From JANOBD01 sp031411495 (GTDB lineage Bacteria; Planctomycetota; Phycisphaerae; Tepidisphaerales; Tepidisphaeraceae): a stretch of DNA of 64,000 nucleotides. The notes under the pieces were generated by a model, which saw nothing but the letters and a program-made list of their open reading frames with translations, was not told where the DNA came from and did no database searches. How positions within the stretch are numbered: position 1 is the first letter of the stretch; every line of letters starts with the position of its first letter. Location: assembly GCA_031411495.1 (NCBI GenBank), contig JANOBD010000219.1, forward strand, positions 1-64,000, read 5' to 3'. Positions 8,265-18,007 of the stretch are shown in pieces. The translations under genes were made by a program, and so were the position numbers.

Positions 8265-11200
8265 ATGTCCGGAGTATCGCCTCGCGCCCGCATTCTGCTC
8301 AACGCCTCACGTCCCACCGTCGATCAACTGGAGAATCGACGTCACCTCGATTCCACGCCTTGGAACTTGAGTTCCGGAAGCCTGATTCAGAACTGGGAGA
8401 ACACGGGGCTCATCACGACGAACGACAACTGGAGCGGCGTCCCGAGCATCGAAGGGTACTTCCAAACCAATACCACCGGCTCAAACAAAGACCCTCAGAC
8501 GGTCCTCACCGACACTACGCCGACGTTGGATATCAACGCTAATGCAAGTAATCCGAATACGTTCTCCGCTGGCGGCGTGACTGAGTTCGCACTCGCTGCG
8601 GCGATCGGCGGGTCCGGGAATGGAACCGTCGGCATGCAAGGCTCGGGCACGGCTCACGAAACCTACCTAAAGCTCTATCTGGACAATTCGAGTCGCACCG
8701 CGCCGGTACGCATTAAGTATGACTTAATCGACATTGACGGCTCTGCGACGACCGGTACGCCGGCTCCGCAGCAGTCGTTCGCGCTGCAATATCGACTCGC
8801 CACCAGCGGCGACTATGTGAACGTCCCTGCCGGTTACGTCCAGAACGCCGCCGATCCCGCCCTCAACGCGACCGGCCTTACCACCAGCTTCGATGTGACG
8901 CTCCCCAATGACACAATCGGCGCTTCGATCGTCCAGATCCGCATCATGACGACGGATTCGGTCGGTGCCGATCAAATGGTCGCGGTCGACAATCTTCGCG
9001 TCTTCGGCTCGGACGTCTTCGCGTTCCAGCCGGCGACTTACACTGTTTCCGAAAACGTCGGCACCGTCTCGCTGACGGTCAAGCGCATTGGAAACCTCAA
9101 CGGCACGGCGAGCGTTAATTACACGCTCGTCAACGGATCGGCCACGTCTCCCAGCGATTTCACCGCGGCTTCGGGCACGCTGAGCTTCGGCGATCAGATC
9201 GACACGCAGACGATTAACGTCACGATCATCGACGACAATGTCGCCGAAGCGGTTGAGCAGTTCACCGCATCGCTCAGCAGTCCTTCGGCAGGGTTCGGCG
9301 TCGGGCCGGCCGCAACCATCACGATCAACGACAACGACACACCCATTCCGACCGTCGTCCTCAACGAAATCAAGGTGAACCCCGCCAGCGCGGACACCAG
9401 CCAGGAGTTTGTCGAACTTCGCGGCACGGCCAACGCGCCGCTCACCAACTTCTACTTCGTCTCCATCGAAGGCGACGGCGCGACCGCCTCCGGCACCGCG
9501 ACGATGGTCGTCAGCCTCGGCTCGGCCAGCATGGGAAGCGGTGGCTACCTCGTCATTGGCAGCCCATCGCTGACGGTGGCCGCGGGTGCAAGCCATGTGA
9601 GCGATGCAAGGTTCGACACCACATCCGGCATTCTCCAGAACGGCAGCAACAGTTTCGCGCTCATCTATTCGCTGACGCCCATCAGTGAAGGCACGGATCT
9701 GGACGCCAACAGCGACGGCGCGCTCGAATTGCCCGCCGGAGCCTCGCTCATCGATGCCGTCGGCTCGCTTGACGGCGGTGTAAGCGATATCGCGTATGGT
9801 GCGATCCTCACTCAGCCGTCAGGTGCGTTCGGTGCGGCAAGTCGGTTCCCCGACAACGTCACGCCGCTGACCGTTGCAGCCTGGTACAACGGCGATCTCC
9901 TCGATCCGTCACTCAACGGCGCGAGCGAGACTGGCGTCTACGACCCGCGGACGACCAACTCGTCCGCCAACCTCCCGGCCGGCGCCGTCCTGACTCCGGG
10001 CGCGGCGAACTATCCGACCGGCGCCAACGCCGGCGCTTTTGTCATGATTCCGATCGCACAGACCGTCGCCGAAAGCGTCGGGACCGTGTCGATCATCGTC
10101 TACCGTGCCGGCGGCGCGGTGGGCGCAGCGTCGGTCACCATCGGCGCGACAGGCGGCACGGCAACCAGCGGTTCCGACTACTCCGCATTCACGCAAACCC
10201 TGAACTTCGCCGACGGCGAATATCAGAAGACCGTCACCTTCACCGTCAACGACGATTCGGACGCGGAACTGGCCGAGACGATCGACGTGCAACTCTCGGG
10301 CGCCACCGGATCGACGATCCTTCGCGAGGGCCTTGGCCGGGTGACGATCAGCCTCTCAGACCCGGCGCCGCCGGCAAGCCTGATGCTCAACGAACTCGAC
10401 ATCAACCCGCCTGGTGTCGATCAGCCGTACGAGTTTGTGGAACTGCGCGGCACGACGAGCGCACTGCTGATCAACGTCTATCTCTTCTCGATCGAAGGTT
10501 CAGGCACTGCCGCCGGAACGCTCGACGCGATCATCAACCTCACCGGCGCGACGGTTGGAAGCAACGGGCTTCTGCTTGTCGGCGCCAATGCGTCTCCGGG
10601 CTTTGCGCCGATCGATCCGAACACCGGCGTGTTCGGTACGACACTCTTCGATGTCACCGGCGGCGCCGGGATCGAGAACGACAGCAACACGTTCATGCTC
10701 GTCTTCGTTCCTGTCGGCGTGGCGCTCCCGTCGACCGGCACCGACTATGACGTCGACAACACCGGCACGCTTGCCCTGGATCCGGGCATCGTCGTCATCG
10801 ACTCGGTCGCCTCGCTCGATCCGGATGTCGGTGACATCGGGTACGGCGGCGCGGTGCTTCCCGTCTTCACAACCGCGAGCGGCGACGCGGCAGATGCGCT
10901 CGTCCGCTTCCCGGACAACACGACTGCCAACAGCGCTGCCGCGTGGTACGCCGGCAATCTCGACACGACCGGAACGGTCCAATCGCAATTGAACTTCGGG
11001 ACGCTCGTCTCGGCGAACTTCCCGGTCGGCGGCGCGCTCACGCCGGGCGCCCGCAACGCGCCGTCCGGAGACACGGTCGCCCCGACCGTGCTGAGCAGCG
11101 TATTCAATTTCCAGACGGCGTCTGCTGTTCCACAGAGCATCGTCGTCACCTTCAGCGAAGATGTCGGCGCCAGCCTTGTGGCAAGCGACTTCTCGCTCGT

Positions 11201-11648
11201 GAACACCGACACCAACCAGGTCGTCAACCTGTCGCTTGCAGGCGTGAGCGGCGGCGGAACGATCGCCACGTTGAACTTCACAAGCACCGGCAACCCGCTC
11301 GGCGGCAGCATTCTGAAGGATGGCCACTACCGGATCCGCGTGCTTGCCGGGCAGGTCGCCGACGCGGCTGGCAACACGCTCCTGGCAAACAGCGATACGC
11401 CGTTTGCGTTCAAGAATGCCGACTTCGACGGCGATCTGGATGTCGACTTCGACAACCTGCTCACCCTCGCCCAGAACTACGGCGGCACGGGCAAGACGTT
11501 CGCGCAGGGCGATGCGAACTACGACGGCGTGGTGAACTTTGACGACCTGCTCGCGCTCGCGCAGGCGTACAACACAACGCTCTTCAGTTCGACACCGATC
11601 GCGCCGCGTGCCACGGTCCGCAGGAAAGGCAATGACGTACTCGCCTGA
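8265..11648 (+). CDS. Giant exported protein with Calx-beta, lamin-tail-like and dockerin-like domains
   Basis: A 1127-residue protein starting at an ATG seven bases after AAGGAG. The N-terminus lacks a classical signal peptide but carries VDQLENRRHL near residue 20, the LExR-L type motif often found at the start of very large planctomycete surface proteins. Domains in order: an unassigned beta-rich domain (about 30-245), Calx-beta (YTVSENVGTVSLTVKRIG, about 255-355), a lamin-tail-like domain (VVLNEIKVNP...QEFVELRGT, about 365-580), a second Calx-beta (about 595-695), a second lamin-tail-like domain (about 705-935), a bacterial Ig-like domain (APTVLSSVFNFQ...IVVTFSEDV, about 945-1050) and a dockerin-like pair from about 1055. 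Unlike its neighbours there is no VPEP tail after the dockerin pair. Probably a cell-surface or secreted protein. Confidence 0.85.
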   Translation: MSGVSPRARILLNASRPTVDQLENRRHLDSTPWNLSSGSLIQNWENTGLITTNDNWSGVPSIEGYFQTNTTGSNKDPQTVLTDTTPTLDINANASNPNTFSAGGVTEFALAAAIGGSGNGTVGMQGSGTAHETYLKLYLDNSSRTAPVRIKYDLIDIDGSATTGTPAPQQSFALQYRLATSGDYVNVPAGYVQNAADPALNATGLTTSFDVTLPNDTIGASIVQIRIMTTDSVGADQMVAVDNLRVFGSDVFAFQPATYTVSENVGTVSLTVKRIGNLNGTASVNYTLVNGSATSPSDFTAASGTLSFGDQIDTQTINVTIIDDNVAEAVEQFTASLSSPSAGFGVGPAATITINDNDTPIPTVVLNEIKVNPASADTSQEFVELRGTANAPLTNFYFVSIEGDGATASGTATMVVSLGSASMGSGGYLVIGSPSLTVAAGASHVSDARFDTTSGILQNGSNSFALIYSLTPISEGTDLDANSDGALELPAGASLIDAVGSLDGGVSDIAYGAILTQPSGAFGAASRFPDNVTPLTVAAWYNGDLLDPSLNGASETGVYDPRTTNSSANLPAGAVLTPGAANYPTGANAGAFVMIPIAQTVAESVGTVSIIVYRAGGAVGAASVTIGATGGTATSGSDYSAFTQTLNFADGEYQKTVTFTVNDDSDAELAETIDVQLSGATGSTILREGLGRVTISLSDPAPPASLMLNELDINPPGVDQPYEFVELRGTTSALLINVYLFSIEGSGTAAGTLDAIINLTGATVGSNGLLLVGANASPGFAPIDPNTGVFGTTLFDVTGGAGIENDSNTFMLVFVPVGVALPSTGTDYDVDNTGTLALDPGIVVIDSVASLDPDVGDIGYGGAVLPVFTTASGDAADALVRFPDNTTANSAAAWYAGNLDTTGTVQSQLNFGTLVSANFPVGGALTPGARNAPSGDTVAPTVLSSVFNFQTASAVPQSIVVTFSEDVGASLVASDFSLVNTDTNQVVNLSLAGVSGGGTIATLNFTSTGNPLGGSILKDGHYRIRVLAGQVADAAGNTLLANSDTPFAFKNADFDGDLDVDFDNLLTLAQNYGGTGKTFAQGDANYDGVVNFDDLLALAQAYNTTLFSSTPIAPRATVRRKGNDVLA

Positions 11649-11683
11649 TCGCTGCTCGGAACCAAACTGAAGGATCGAACGGA

Positions 11684-11714
11684 ACGCGCGCCGGTCATGC
11701 CGGCGCGCGTTTTT
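11684..11714 (+). terminator. Rho-independent terminator
   Basis: Perfect 11-bp GC-rich stem (11684-11694 with 11700-11710), loop TCATG, followed by a T-run at 11710-11714. It lies 36 bases after the stop of the exported protein gene and just before the converging kinase gene. Confidence 0.85.
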
Positions 11715-11719
11715 CGTTT

Positions 11720-14500
11720 TCAGCTCGACGTCTGCGTCGTTGACTGCGTGGCCGGACGGGTCGTGGGCGCGGTCAGATCGATCGGTTCGCCTCGATCGAC
11801 GGCGGCGAGCGCGCGCTCCAGTTCGCCGATTGAACGTCCGCGAAACGGCTTGCCGTCGATCCCGAGATCCGTAGAAGTCGCGTCGACGGACTGCGCGAGA
11901 CATCGTCGTGCGTCGGCGACCCGGCCAACCTGGAGATAAGCCTGCCCCATCGCCGCGAAGAGGTTTTGCGCGGCGCGGCCGGCGGTTCCTTCGGGTGCAG
12001 GAGGGTCGCCCAGCGATTCTGCGAAGCTGATCGCTTCCGGAGCGCGGCCGAGTCGAACCATCCCGCGGATGTAGTTCGCGGCGCTGCCGACGCCACGTGG
12101 CGAACCCGGGCCGAACTTCTCGCGCGCCATCTTCATCAGCTTTTCGCAGCGGGCGACATACAGGTCCCAACGGCCGCGTGCTTCGTCCGTCGAAAGGAAC
12201 TGCCCCTGGATGCCAAGCGCAACGCCGTCAAACGGATCCAGTTTGCCGACGTTCGCTTCGGCTTCTTCCAGCAACTTGACGGCCTGGTCGTACTGTTTCT
12301 GCGAGGTGAGAAAGTACGCGAAGTTCGCAAGCATGGTGATCTTGACGGGGTGATCGTCGCGATACAGCCGTCGCATCTTCTCGAGCGCTTCGCGGTGGTA
12401 CTCCGCGGACTCGTCATTGCGGCCAAGATCCATCAACACGGACGCAAGATTTCCCATCATGCTGATGACGAGCGGATCATCCGCTCCGAGCACGCGCTTC
12501 ATAATCGGAAGCGCATCTGTCCACGTGGCGGCCGCCTTCTCTGCCTGGTTGCGCTGGAGTTGCGAGATCCCGATCGCATTGAGCGTCCGCATGCCCAGGC
12601 GCGACTCGAACGTTCCTTTCCGTTTCAACTCGTCAATGATCTCGTTCGCCCACTTCTCGGCGGAGTCGAACTGATCATTGTTGTTCGCCAGCGCGACCCT
12701 GGTGAACTTGAGCTCGAGCCCGATCGGTGAACTGGACATGCCTGCCGCTTCGATTTCCCTGGTGAGTTGATCGGCCATCGCGCTCGCCTGGTCGGGAAGC
12801 TCGTCATCGATCAATGCGTTGGTGATGGCGATGCCCCCGCGCCAGCGGTCTTCGCGCGGCGCCTCCGCACCGTTGTCATACGCCTCCTTCACGGCTCGGA
12901 GCGCTTCCTTGTAGTCGCCGAGATCGTAGAGCGCTTCGCTGATGATGGTGCGGATGACGAGGTTCAAGTCCGGCGTCTTGCCGAGCGTCTCCTGGCTGGT
13001 GTCGAGCGCGCGAAGCAGCAGGTCGTGCATCAACTCGGTATCGCGGCCGCGTGAGACGGAAGGCTTGATGCCAGCGAGGAGATTGCGTGTGAAATCGGCA
13101 ATCGCGGTTGCCCGGGCGAGTTCGTGCCTCGCTTCCTGTTCGCTCTGCAGGGCGGCGCGCTCGCTCTTGAGTGCCGCAAGCTCGCTCGCGTGTGCAGCCT
13201 GCTCGGCGCGCGCCTTGCGCACATACATGATCGAGGAGATCGCCGTCGCCGCGACAAGCGCCGTCACCACAACCGCAGCCGCCGTCACGGCCGCGCGGTT
13301 GCGCCGAGCGAATTTCCGGAGCTGGTAGATGCGACTTGGGGGGCCGGCACTGATGGCTTCGTGGCGAAGGTGGCGTGCGATGTCGGCCGCAAGCTCAGCG
13401 GGCGACTGGTAGCGACGCGTGCGGTCTTTCTCAAGCGCCCGCATCACGATCCAGTCCACCTCGCGGTCTAGCGATCCCGAAAGCGTCTGTGCGATCGTCC
13501 GCGGTGCCGATCCCGCCTGCGTGTTGCCCGCGACGCTCGAGAGCCGCGTCGAGGGTTTGACCGGCGTCTCTTCGCGGATGAGCCGGCAGATCTCGTCCAG
13601 CCCGGCGCGCTTGAGTCGATCGATGTCGAAGGGCGGCACGCCGGCAACAAGCTCATACAGAACCGTGCCGAGGCTGTAGACGTCGCTTCGGGTGTCCACA
13701 TCCTTTGCGCCTGCGATCGCCTGTTCCGGCGCCATGTACTGCGGCGTGCCGATGATCTGAAACGCCTGGGTCTGCGCGGCGGAGATCGGCTGTTCCGGAT
13801 CGATGGCCTTGGCGATGCCGAAGTCGATCACCTTTGGAACCGGTCGACCATCGATCGTCGTGACGAGGATGTTCGTCGGTTTCAGGTCGCGGTGAATCAC
13901 GCCTTTCTGATGCGCGTGCTGGACGGCGCTGCAGACATCGGCGAAGAGCGCGAGCCGCTGTGGAAGCGTCAAAGCATTCTGTTTGGCGTAGTCGGTGATC
14001 GGCAGGCCATCGACGTACTCCATGGCGATGAACGGCCGACCGTCCGCGGTGGTGCCGGCATCGTACACCCGCGCGATGCCCGGATGTTCCATGATGGCCA
14101 GCACCTGGCGCTCGGCTTCGAACCGCTCGACGATCTCTTCGATGTGGGCGTGGACCCGGAGCACTTTCAACGCTACGTCGCGGACGACAGGTTCGTACTG
14201 TTCAGCGAGAAACACGGCGCCGAAGCCACCTTCCCCGAGCAGTTTGAGCAGCGTGAAACGGCCGATGACATCACCGACGGCCGGAGACTGCGTTCGCGTG
14301 GGCCTCGGGTCGTCGCCGACGCCCAGCGTCGCCGTCTCGCGGTGGAACATCTCTCCGGCGGCGCCGTGGGCTGTGAGCAATGCGATCACCTCCGCGCGCA
14401 GCTTGGGGTCGTCACCGCATTGTGATTGGACGAATGCGGATCGCTGGTCGGCCGGTACATCGAGGGCGTCGAGAAAAATGTCCTTCACGCGGGCGTTCAT
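11720..14500 (-). CDS. Membrane-anchored Ser/Thr protein kinase with C-terminal TPR-like repeats
   Basis: A 926-residue protein. Residues 1-50 carry the short planctomycete kinase prefix (FVQSQCGDDPKLRAEVIALL). The kinase domain spans about 80-380: glycine loop LGEGGFGAVF, Lys112 (VALKVL), catalytic loop HRDLKPTN (Asp205), DFG at 226-228 and APE at 257-259, all intact. One membrane segment (about 404-426) follows, then a coiled coil (ALKSERAALQSEQEARHELA) and TPR-like helices to the end. Its ATG overlaps the stop of the sigma factor gene by four bases (ATGA), so the two are translationally coupled. ECF sigma factors linked to Ser/Thr kinases are a known planctomycete arrangement; the kinase probably controls that sigma factor, which is inference. 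Confidence 0.92.
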   Translation of the reverse strand: MNARVKDIFLDALDVPADQRSAFVQSQCGDDPKLRAEVIALLTAHGAAGEMFHRETATLGVGDDPRPTRTQSPAVGDVIGRFTLLKLLGEGGFGAVFLAEQYEPVVRDVALKVLRVHAHIEEIVERFEAERQVLAIMEHPGIARVYDAGTTADGRPFIAMEYVDGLPITDYAKQNALTLPQRLALFADVCSAVQHAHQKGVIHRDLKPTNILVTTIDGRPVPKVIDFGIAKAIDPEQPISAAQTQAFQIIGTPQYMAPEQAIAGAKDVDTRSDVYSLGTVLYELVAGVPPFDIDRLKRAGLDEICRLIREETPVKPSTRLSSVAGNTQAGSAPRTIAQTLSGSLDREVDWIVMRALEKDRTRRYQSPAELAADIARHLRHEAISAGPPSRIYQLRKFARRNRAAVTAAAVVVTALVAATAISSIMYVRKARAEQAAHASELAALKSERAALQSEQEARHELARATAIADFTRNLLAGIKPSVSRGRDTELMHDLLLRALDTSQETLGKTPDLNLVIRTIISEALYDLGDYKEALRAVKEAYDNGAEAPREDRWRGGIAITNALIDDELPDQASAMADQLTREIEAAGMSSSPIGLELKFTRVALANNNDQFDSAEKWANEIIDELKRKGTFESRLGMRTLNAIGISQLQRNQAEKAAATWTDALPIMKRVLGADDPLVISMMGNLASVLMDLGRNDESAEYHREALEKMRRLYRDDHPVKITMLANFAYFLTSQKQYDQAVKLLEEAEANVGKLDPFDGVALGIQGQFLSTDEARGRWDLYVARCEKLMKMAREKFGPGSPRGVGSAANYIRGMVRLGRAPEAISFAESLGDPPAPEGTAGRAAQNLFAAMGQAYLQVGRVADARRCLAQSVDATSTDLGIDGKPFRGRSIGELERALAAVDRGEPIDLTAPTTRPATQSTTQTSS

Positions 14501-15084
14501 TCGTCGCTCGAACGTTTGTCACCCAGGAGCTGGACCAGTCTGGCGCGGGCGAACGACCACTCGCGGTGGATGGTTCGTTCGGATGCGCCGAGAACTTCGG
14601 CAATCTCGTTCATCTCCAGCCCGCCGAAGAACTTCAGTTCGACCACCTGGGCCGCCCGTTCGTCCTCGGCGCGGAGCAGATCGAGCCCTTCGTGGACGGA
14701 AAGGATCAGCTCAGCATCGCGCGAGTCGGCGGCGTCAATGCCGTCCAGCGATGCCTTCGCGGCGCCGCCGCCACGCTTATGGGCGTCGCGCCGGCGGGCG
14801 TGATCGACCAGGATCTGCCGCATCGCATTTGCGCACGCGCCGAAAAAGTGGGCACGATTCTGCCAGTTGGTCGGCTCGCTGCCGATCATCCGCATATAGG
14901 CTTCGTGAACGAGCGCGGTGGCTTGAAGCGTGTGGCCGGCGCGTTCACTGCGCAGACGGTCACGCGCGATGGCGCGAAGTTCATCATACACCAGCGGCAG
15001 GAGCTTGCCGGCCGCGTCGGGCGACGTCTCGATCGAGCGCAGCAGCACCGTCACCTGCGGCGCCGTAGGCGTTGGTTGTTTCAT
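14497..15084 (-). CDS. ECF sigma factor, TIGR02999-like, coupled to Ser/Thr kinase
   Basis: A 195-residue protein. The start is the ATG at 15084, preceded by AGGAG; upstream open sequence (to 15252) has no ribosome site and an improbable Arg-rich composition. Region 2 carries LLPLVYDELRAIARDRLR and the diagnostic HTLQATALVHEAYMRM, followed by AHFFGACANAMRQILVDHARRR. Region 4 carries VVELKFFGGLEMNEIAEVLGASERTIHREWSFARARL, a helix-turn-helix that would bind the -35 element. It directs RNA polymerase to a specific promoter set. No anti-sigma gene is adjacent; the downstream kinase (ATGA overlap) likely takes that role. Confidence 0.93.
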   Translation of the reverse strand: MKQPTPTAPQVTVLLRSIETSPDAAGKLLPLVYDELRAIARDRLRSERAGHTLQATALVHEAYMRMIGSEPTNWQNRAHFFGACANAMRQILVDHARRRDAHKRGGGAAKASLDGIDAADSRDAELILSVHEGLDLLRAEDERAAQVVELKFFGGLEMNEIAEVLGASERTIHREWSFARARLVQLLGDKRSSDE

Positions 15085-15490
15085 TTCGTCTCCTGCCACT
15101 CGGGCGATCGGCCTCTTCCGTGAAGCGGCGACCTGGCGCGCCGCCCGCAATGATGGTCGGGCGGGACGAGAGTCTAGCATGCGCGTCGGGAGGTCACGCG
15201 CATGGGTCAGGGCGATTGTGCTCGCGTTACGAATGTTTGACACGTGGCTCATCGTCGTCTCTGGTGTTGAAAGTCGTTCGTGTCAGATGACATGCGCCAA
15301 ATCCCGAGCCCAACTGCCAGGAAAAACTCTCGCACTGACTCGCACGAACATCCGCGTAGAGCTTCAAACACCATGACGCCGCCCAACCCTTGGAAAATTC
15401 GGAAAATAATCCAGCGCCTTGTCGTCCCCGGGGCGACCGCATTGCCGGCAACTTTCGGTATGGTAGGGTCGGCGATATCGCAACTGCTTC
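15085..15490. other. Intergenic region between divergent sigma factor and ABC transporter genes
   Basis: Carries the control regions of both flanking operons. No gene, repeat or recognisable riboswitch was seen. No clear promoter consensus could be picked with confidence, and the ABC gene at 15491 has no obvious Shine-Dalgarno. Confidence 0.4.
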
Positions 15491-18007
15491 ATGACCGTTA
15501 TCAATCCACCCACGATTGCCCTGCAAGGCCGCTCCGTCGCCAAATCCTTCGGGAGTGTGTCGGTACTTCACGACGTTAGCTTCGATATTCGCAGCGGCGA
15601 AGTGCACACGCTGATGGGCGAGAACGGCGCCGGCAAAAGCACGCTAATGAACATCCTGGCCGGCGTTCATCAGCCCGATGGCGGGGAGATCGAACTCTTC
15701 GGCCAGCCGGTCGCGTTCTCGTCACCGCATGCCGCGCTCTCGGCGGGCATCGCTTTAATCCACCAGGAGCCGCAGAACTTTCCGGACCTGTCGATCGCCG
15801 AGAACATTTTTCTGGGCCGGGGCGTGCCACGCGGCGCGATCGGCCAGATCAACTGGGGCGAGATGAACCGCCGGACGGCAGCCGTGCTCAACTCGCTGGG
15901 CGTGAAGCTCGACCCGCGCCAGCGGATGAGTGGTCTTTCGATCGCCGATCAGCAGATGGTCGAGCTCGCGGGTGCCCTCGCGCAGGACGCGAAGATCCTG
16001 TTGATGGATGAGCCGACTGCCGCACTCACGCCTGGCGAGGTCGAGCGACTTTTTGCGATCGTTCGCAACCTGCGCGAGACGGGCGTCGCAGTGGTGTTCA
16101 TCAGCCACCGCATTCCCGAAGTATTCGAAATCGCCGACCGGATCACGGTCTTGCGGGATGGCAATTGTATCGGCACGCGCGATGTCAGAGAGACCGACAA
16201 GTCCGAGATTGTCCGCATGATGGTCGGCCGTCCACTGGGCGATATGTACGAGAAGCCGGACGCGAAACCGGGAGCCGTGAAGCTGTGCGTCAGCCGGTTG
16301 ACATCCGGCAGCCGCTTTCGCGACATCGGATTTGAAGTCCGCTCCGGCGAGATTGTCGGGCTCGCGGGCTTGGTCGGCGCGGGGCGGACGGAAGTGGCCG
16401 AGGCGATCTTCGGCATTCGGAAGCGCGACTCCGGAACGATCGAAGTCGATGGAGTGGCGATGCCCATCCGCTCGCCCAGCAATGCAATCGCTGCCGGAAT
16501 TGCCTACGTCCCGGAAGATCGCGCACGCAACGGGCTTCTCCTGCCGATGAGCATCGCGAACAACACCACACTCGCGAGCCTGCCCGCCGTGTCGACGTTC
16601 GGATTCATCAGCGGCTCACGCGAATCGCAGATGGCCGAGGCGTGGCGACGTACCCTCAAGACGCGCCTCCGCGATGTCGGCCAACCGGTGAACGAGCTCT
16701 CTGGCGGTAATCAACAGAAGGTGGTGCTCGCGCGGTGGCTGGAAACCAAGCCGAAGGTATTGATTGTCGATGAGCCGACCCGCGGCATCGATGTCGGCGC
16801 CAAGGCCGAGGTGCATCACGTCCTGGCCGAGCTCGCGCGGCAGGGTACGGCCATCCTGATGATCTCCAGCGATCTGCCGGAAGTCATCGCGATGAGCGAC
16901 CGTGTGATTGTGATGAAGGAGGGCCGCATTTCCGGCGAGTTCGCGCGCGGACAGGCGACACAAGAGCGCGTGATGCGAGCGGCGACTGTCGGTGACGACG
17001 CGGCGAACGGGGTTAGGCCGGATGCCGGTCGCGCGCAGCGCAGGTGGAGCACACTCTCGGCGAGTCGTGAATGGGGTGTGCTGCTGTTCGTTGTTCTCGT
17101 GTTCGCATTACTCACGGCGAAGGATCGCCGTTTCGCATCTGCGGACACCCTCCGCTCGATCCTCACGGCGATGCCGCTGATCGTGATTGTCGCGAGCGGC
17201 CAATTGCTGGCGATCCTGAGCAGGAACATCGATTTGTCGGTCGGGTCGATGCTCGGGCTCGCGGCCATCATTGCCGGCGGCATTTTCGTCACGCATCCGG
17301 GGTTGCCTGTCGCTGTGGCAATCATCGTTTCGGTATTTGTCGGCGCGATCCTCGGACTGATCAACGGCACGCTGGTTTCGCTCCTTCGTGTGCCTGCCAT
17401 CATCGCCACGCTGGGAACTTTCACCGCGTATCGAGGCCTGGTCTATATCTGGTCGGGCGGAAAACAGGTCGCGAAAGACAGCCTGCCGCCCGCGCTCTCG
17501 ACGATCGCCCAGCAGGGGCCGATCGACATTCCCTGGTTCGTGTGGATCGCCGCCGCAGTTGCCGTGGCGATGGCGCTGTTCCTCAGGTTCTTCTCGACGG
17601 GCCGATACATTTATGCGATCGGCAGCAACCCGCGAGCGGCACAACTCCGCGGCGTGCCGGTTGCGCGGACGATTCTCACCGTCTTCACGCTCGGCGGCGC
17701 GTGTGCGGGATTGGCGGGGATCCTGTACGGGGCGAGATTCGGCACGATCAACCCCGCCGATGCCGGCGCGAAGCCGCCGATGGAACTGATCGTCATCAGT
17801 GCCGTTGTCCTCGGCGGGGCGGCCGTGAACGGCGGCTCGGGGTCCGTGTTCGGTACGGTCCTCGGATGCCTCTTGCTCGCGATGGTCGATGCGGCCACTT
17901 CCATTCTCAGTATCAGCTTGTTCTGGCAGCGTGTCTTCTATGGCGGCGCGATCCTGCTCGCTATTACGTCAGACTCGCTGCTTCGGCGGAAAGGGCGTGA
18001 AGCGTGA
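15491..18007 (+). CDS. Fused sugar ABC transporter ATPase-permease (CUT2, RhaT/RbsA plus RbsC type)
   Basis: An 838-residue fusion. Residues 1-500 are a tandem CUT2 ATPase: the first half has Walker A GENGAGKST (43-51), the signature variant LSIADQQ (149-155) and Walker B LLMDEPTAAL; the second half has LVGAGRTE in place of Walker A (typical for this family), LSGGNQQK (403-410) and VLIVDEPTRGIDVG. Residues about 526-838 are a complete RbsC-type permease with the conserved NIDLSVGSMLGL and GTFTAYRGL motifs. The two halves are normally separate proteins (RbsA and RbsC), so the transporter has one ATPase-linked permease and one free permease (next gene, which overlaps its stop by four bases). 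It imports a sugar at ATP cost across the inner membrane. The binding protein downstream hints at rhamnose. Confidence 0.93.
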   Translation: MTVINPPTIALQGRSVAKSFGSVSVLHDVSFDIRSGEVHTLMGENGAGKSTLMNILAGVHQPDGGEIELFGQPVAFSSPHAALSAGIALIHQEPQNFPDLSIAENIFLGRGVPRGAIGQINWGEMNRRTAAVLNSLGVKLDPRQRMSGLSIADQQMVELAGALAQDAKILLMDEPTAALTPGEVERLFAIVRNLRETGVAVVFISHRIPEVFEIADRITVLRDGNCIGTRDVRETDKSEIVRMMVGRPLGDMYEKPDAKPGAVKLCVSRLTSGSRFRDIGFEVRSGEIVGLAGLVGAGRTEVAEAIFGIRKRDSGTIEVDGVAMPIRSPSNAIAAGIAYVPEDRARNGLLLPMSIANNTTLASLPAVSTFGFISGSRESQMAEAWRRTLKTRLRDVGQPVNELSGGNQQKVVLARWLETKPKVLIVDEPTRGIDVGAKAEVHHVLAELARQGTAILMISSDLPEVIAMSDRVIVMKEGRISGEFARGQATQERVMRAATVGDDAANGVRPDAGRAQRRWSTLSASREWGVLLFVVLVFALLTAKDRRFASADTLRSILTAMPLIVIVASGQLLAILSRNIDLSVGSMLGLAAIIAGGIFVTHPGLPVAVAIIVSVFVGAILGLINGTLVSLLRVPAIIATLGTFTAYRGLVYIWSGGKQVAKDSLPPALSTIAQQGPIDIPWFVWIAAAVAVAMALFLRFFSTGRYIYAIGSNPRAAQLRGVPVARTILTVFTLGGACAGLAGILYGARFGTINPADAGAKPPMELIVISAVVLGGAAVNGGSGSVFGTVLGCLLLAMVDAATSILSISLFWQRVFYGGAILLAITSDSLLRRKGREA

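Noticed and set aside
10500..12170. Open frame of 556 codons crossing the terminator at 11684-11714 on the complement
   Set aside because: Crosses two real genes in other frames and a strong terminator; Arg/Asp-rich without motifs.
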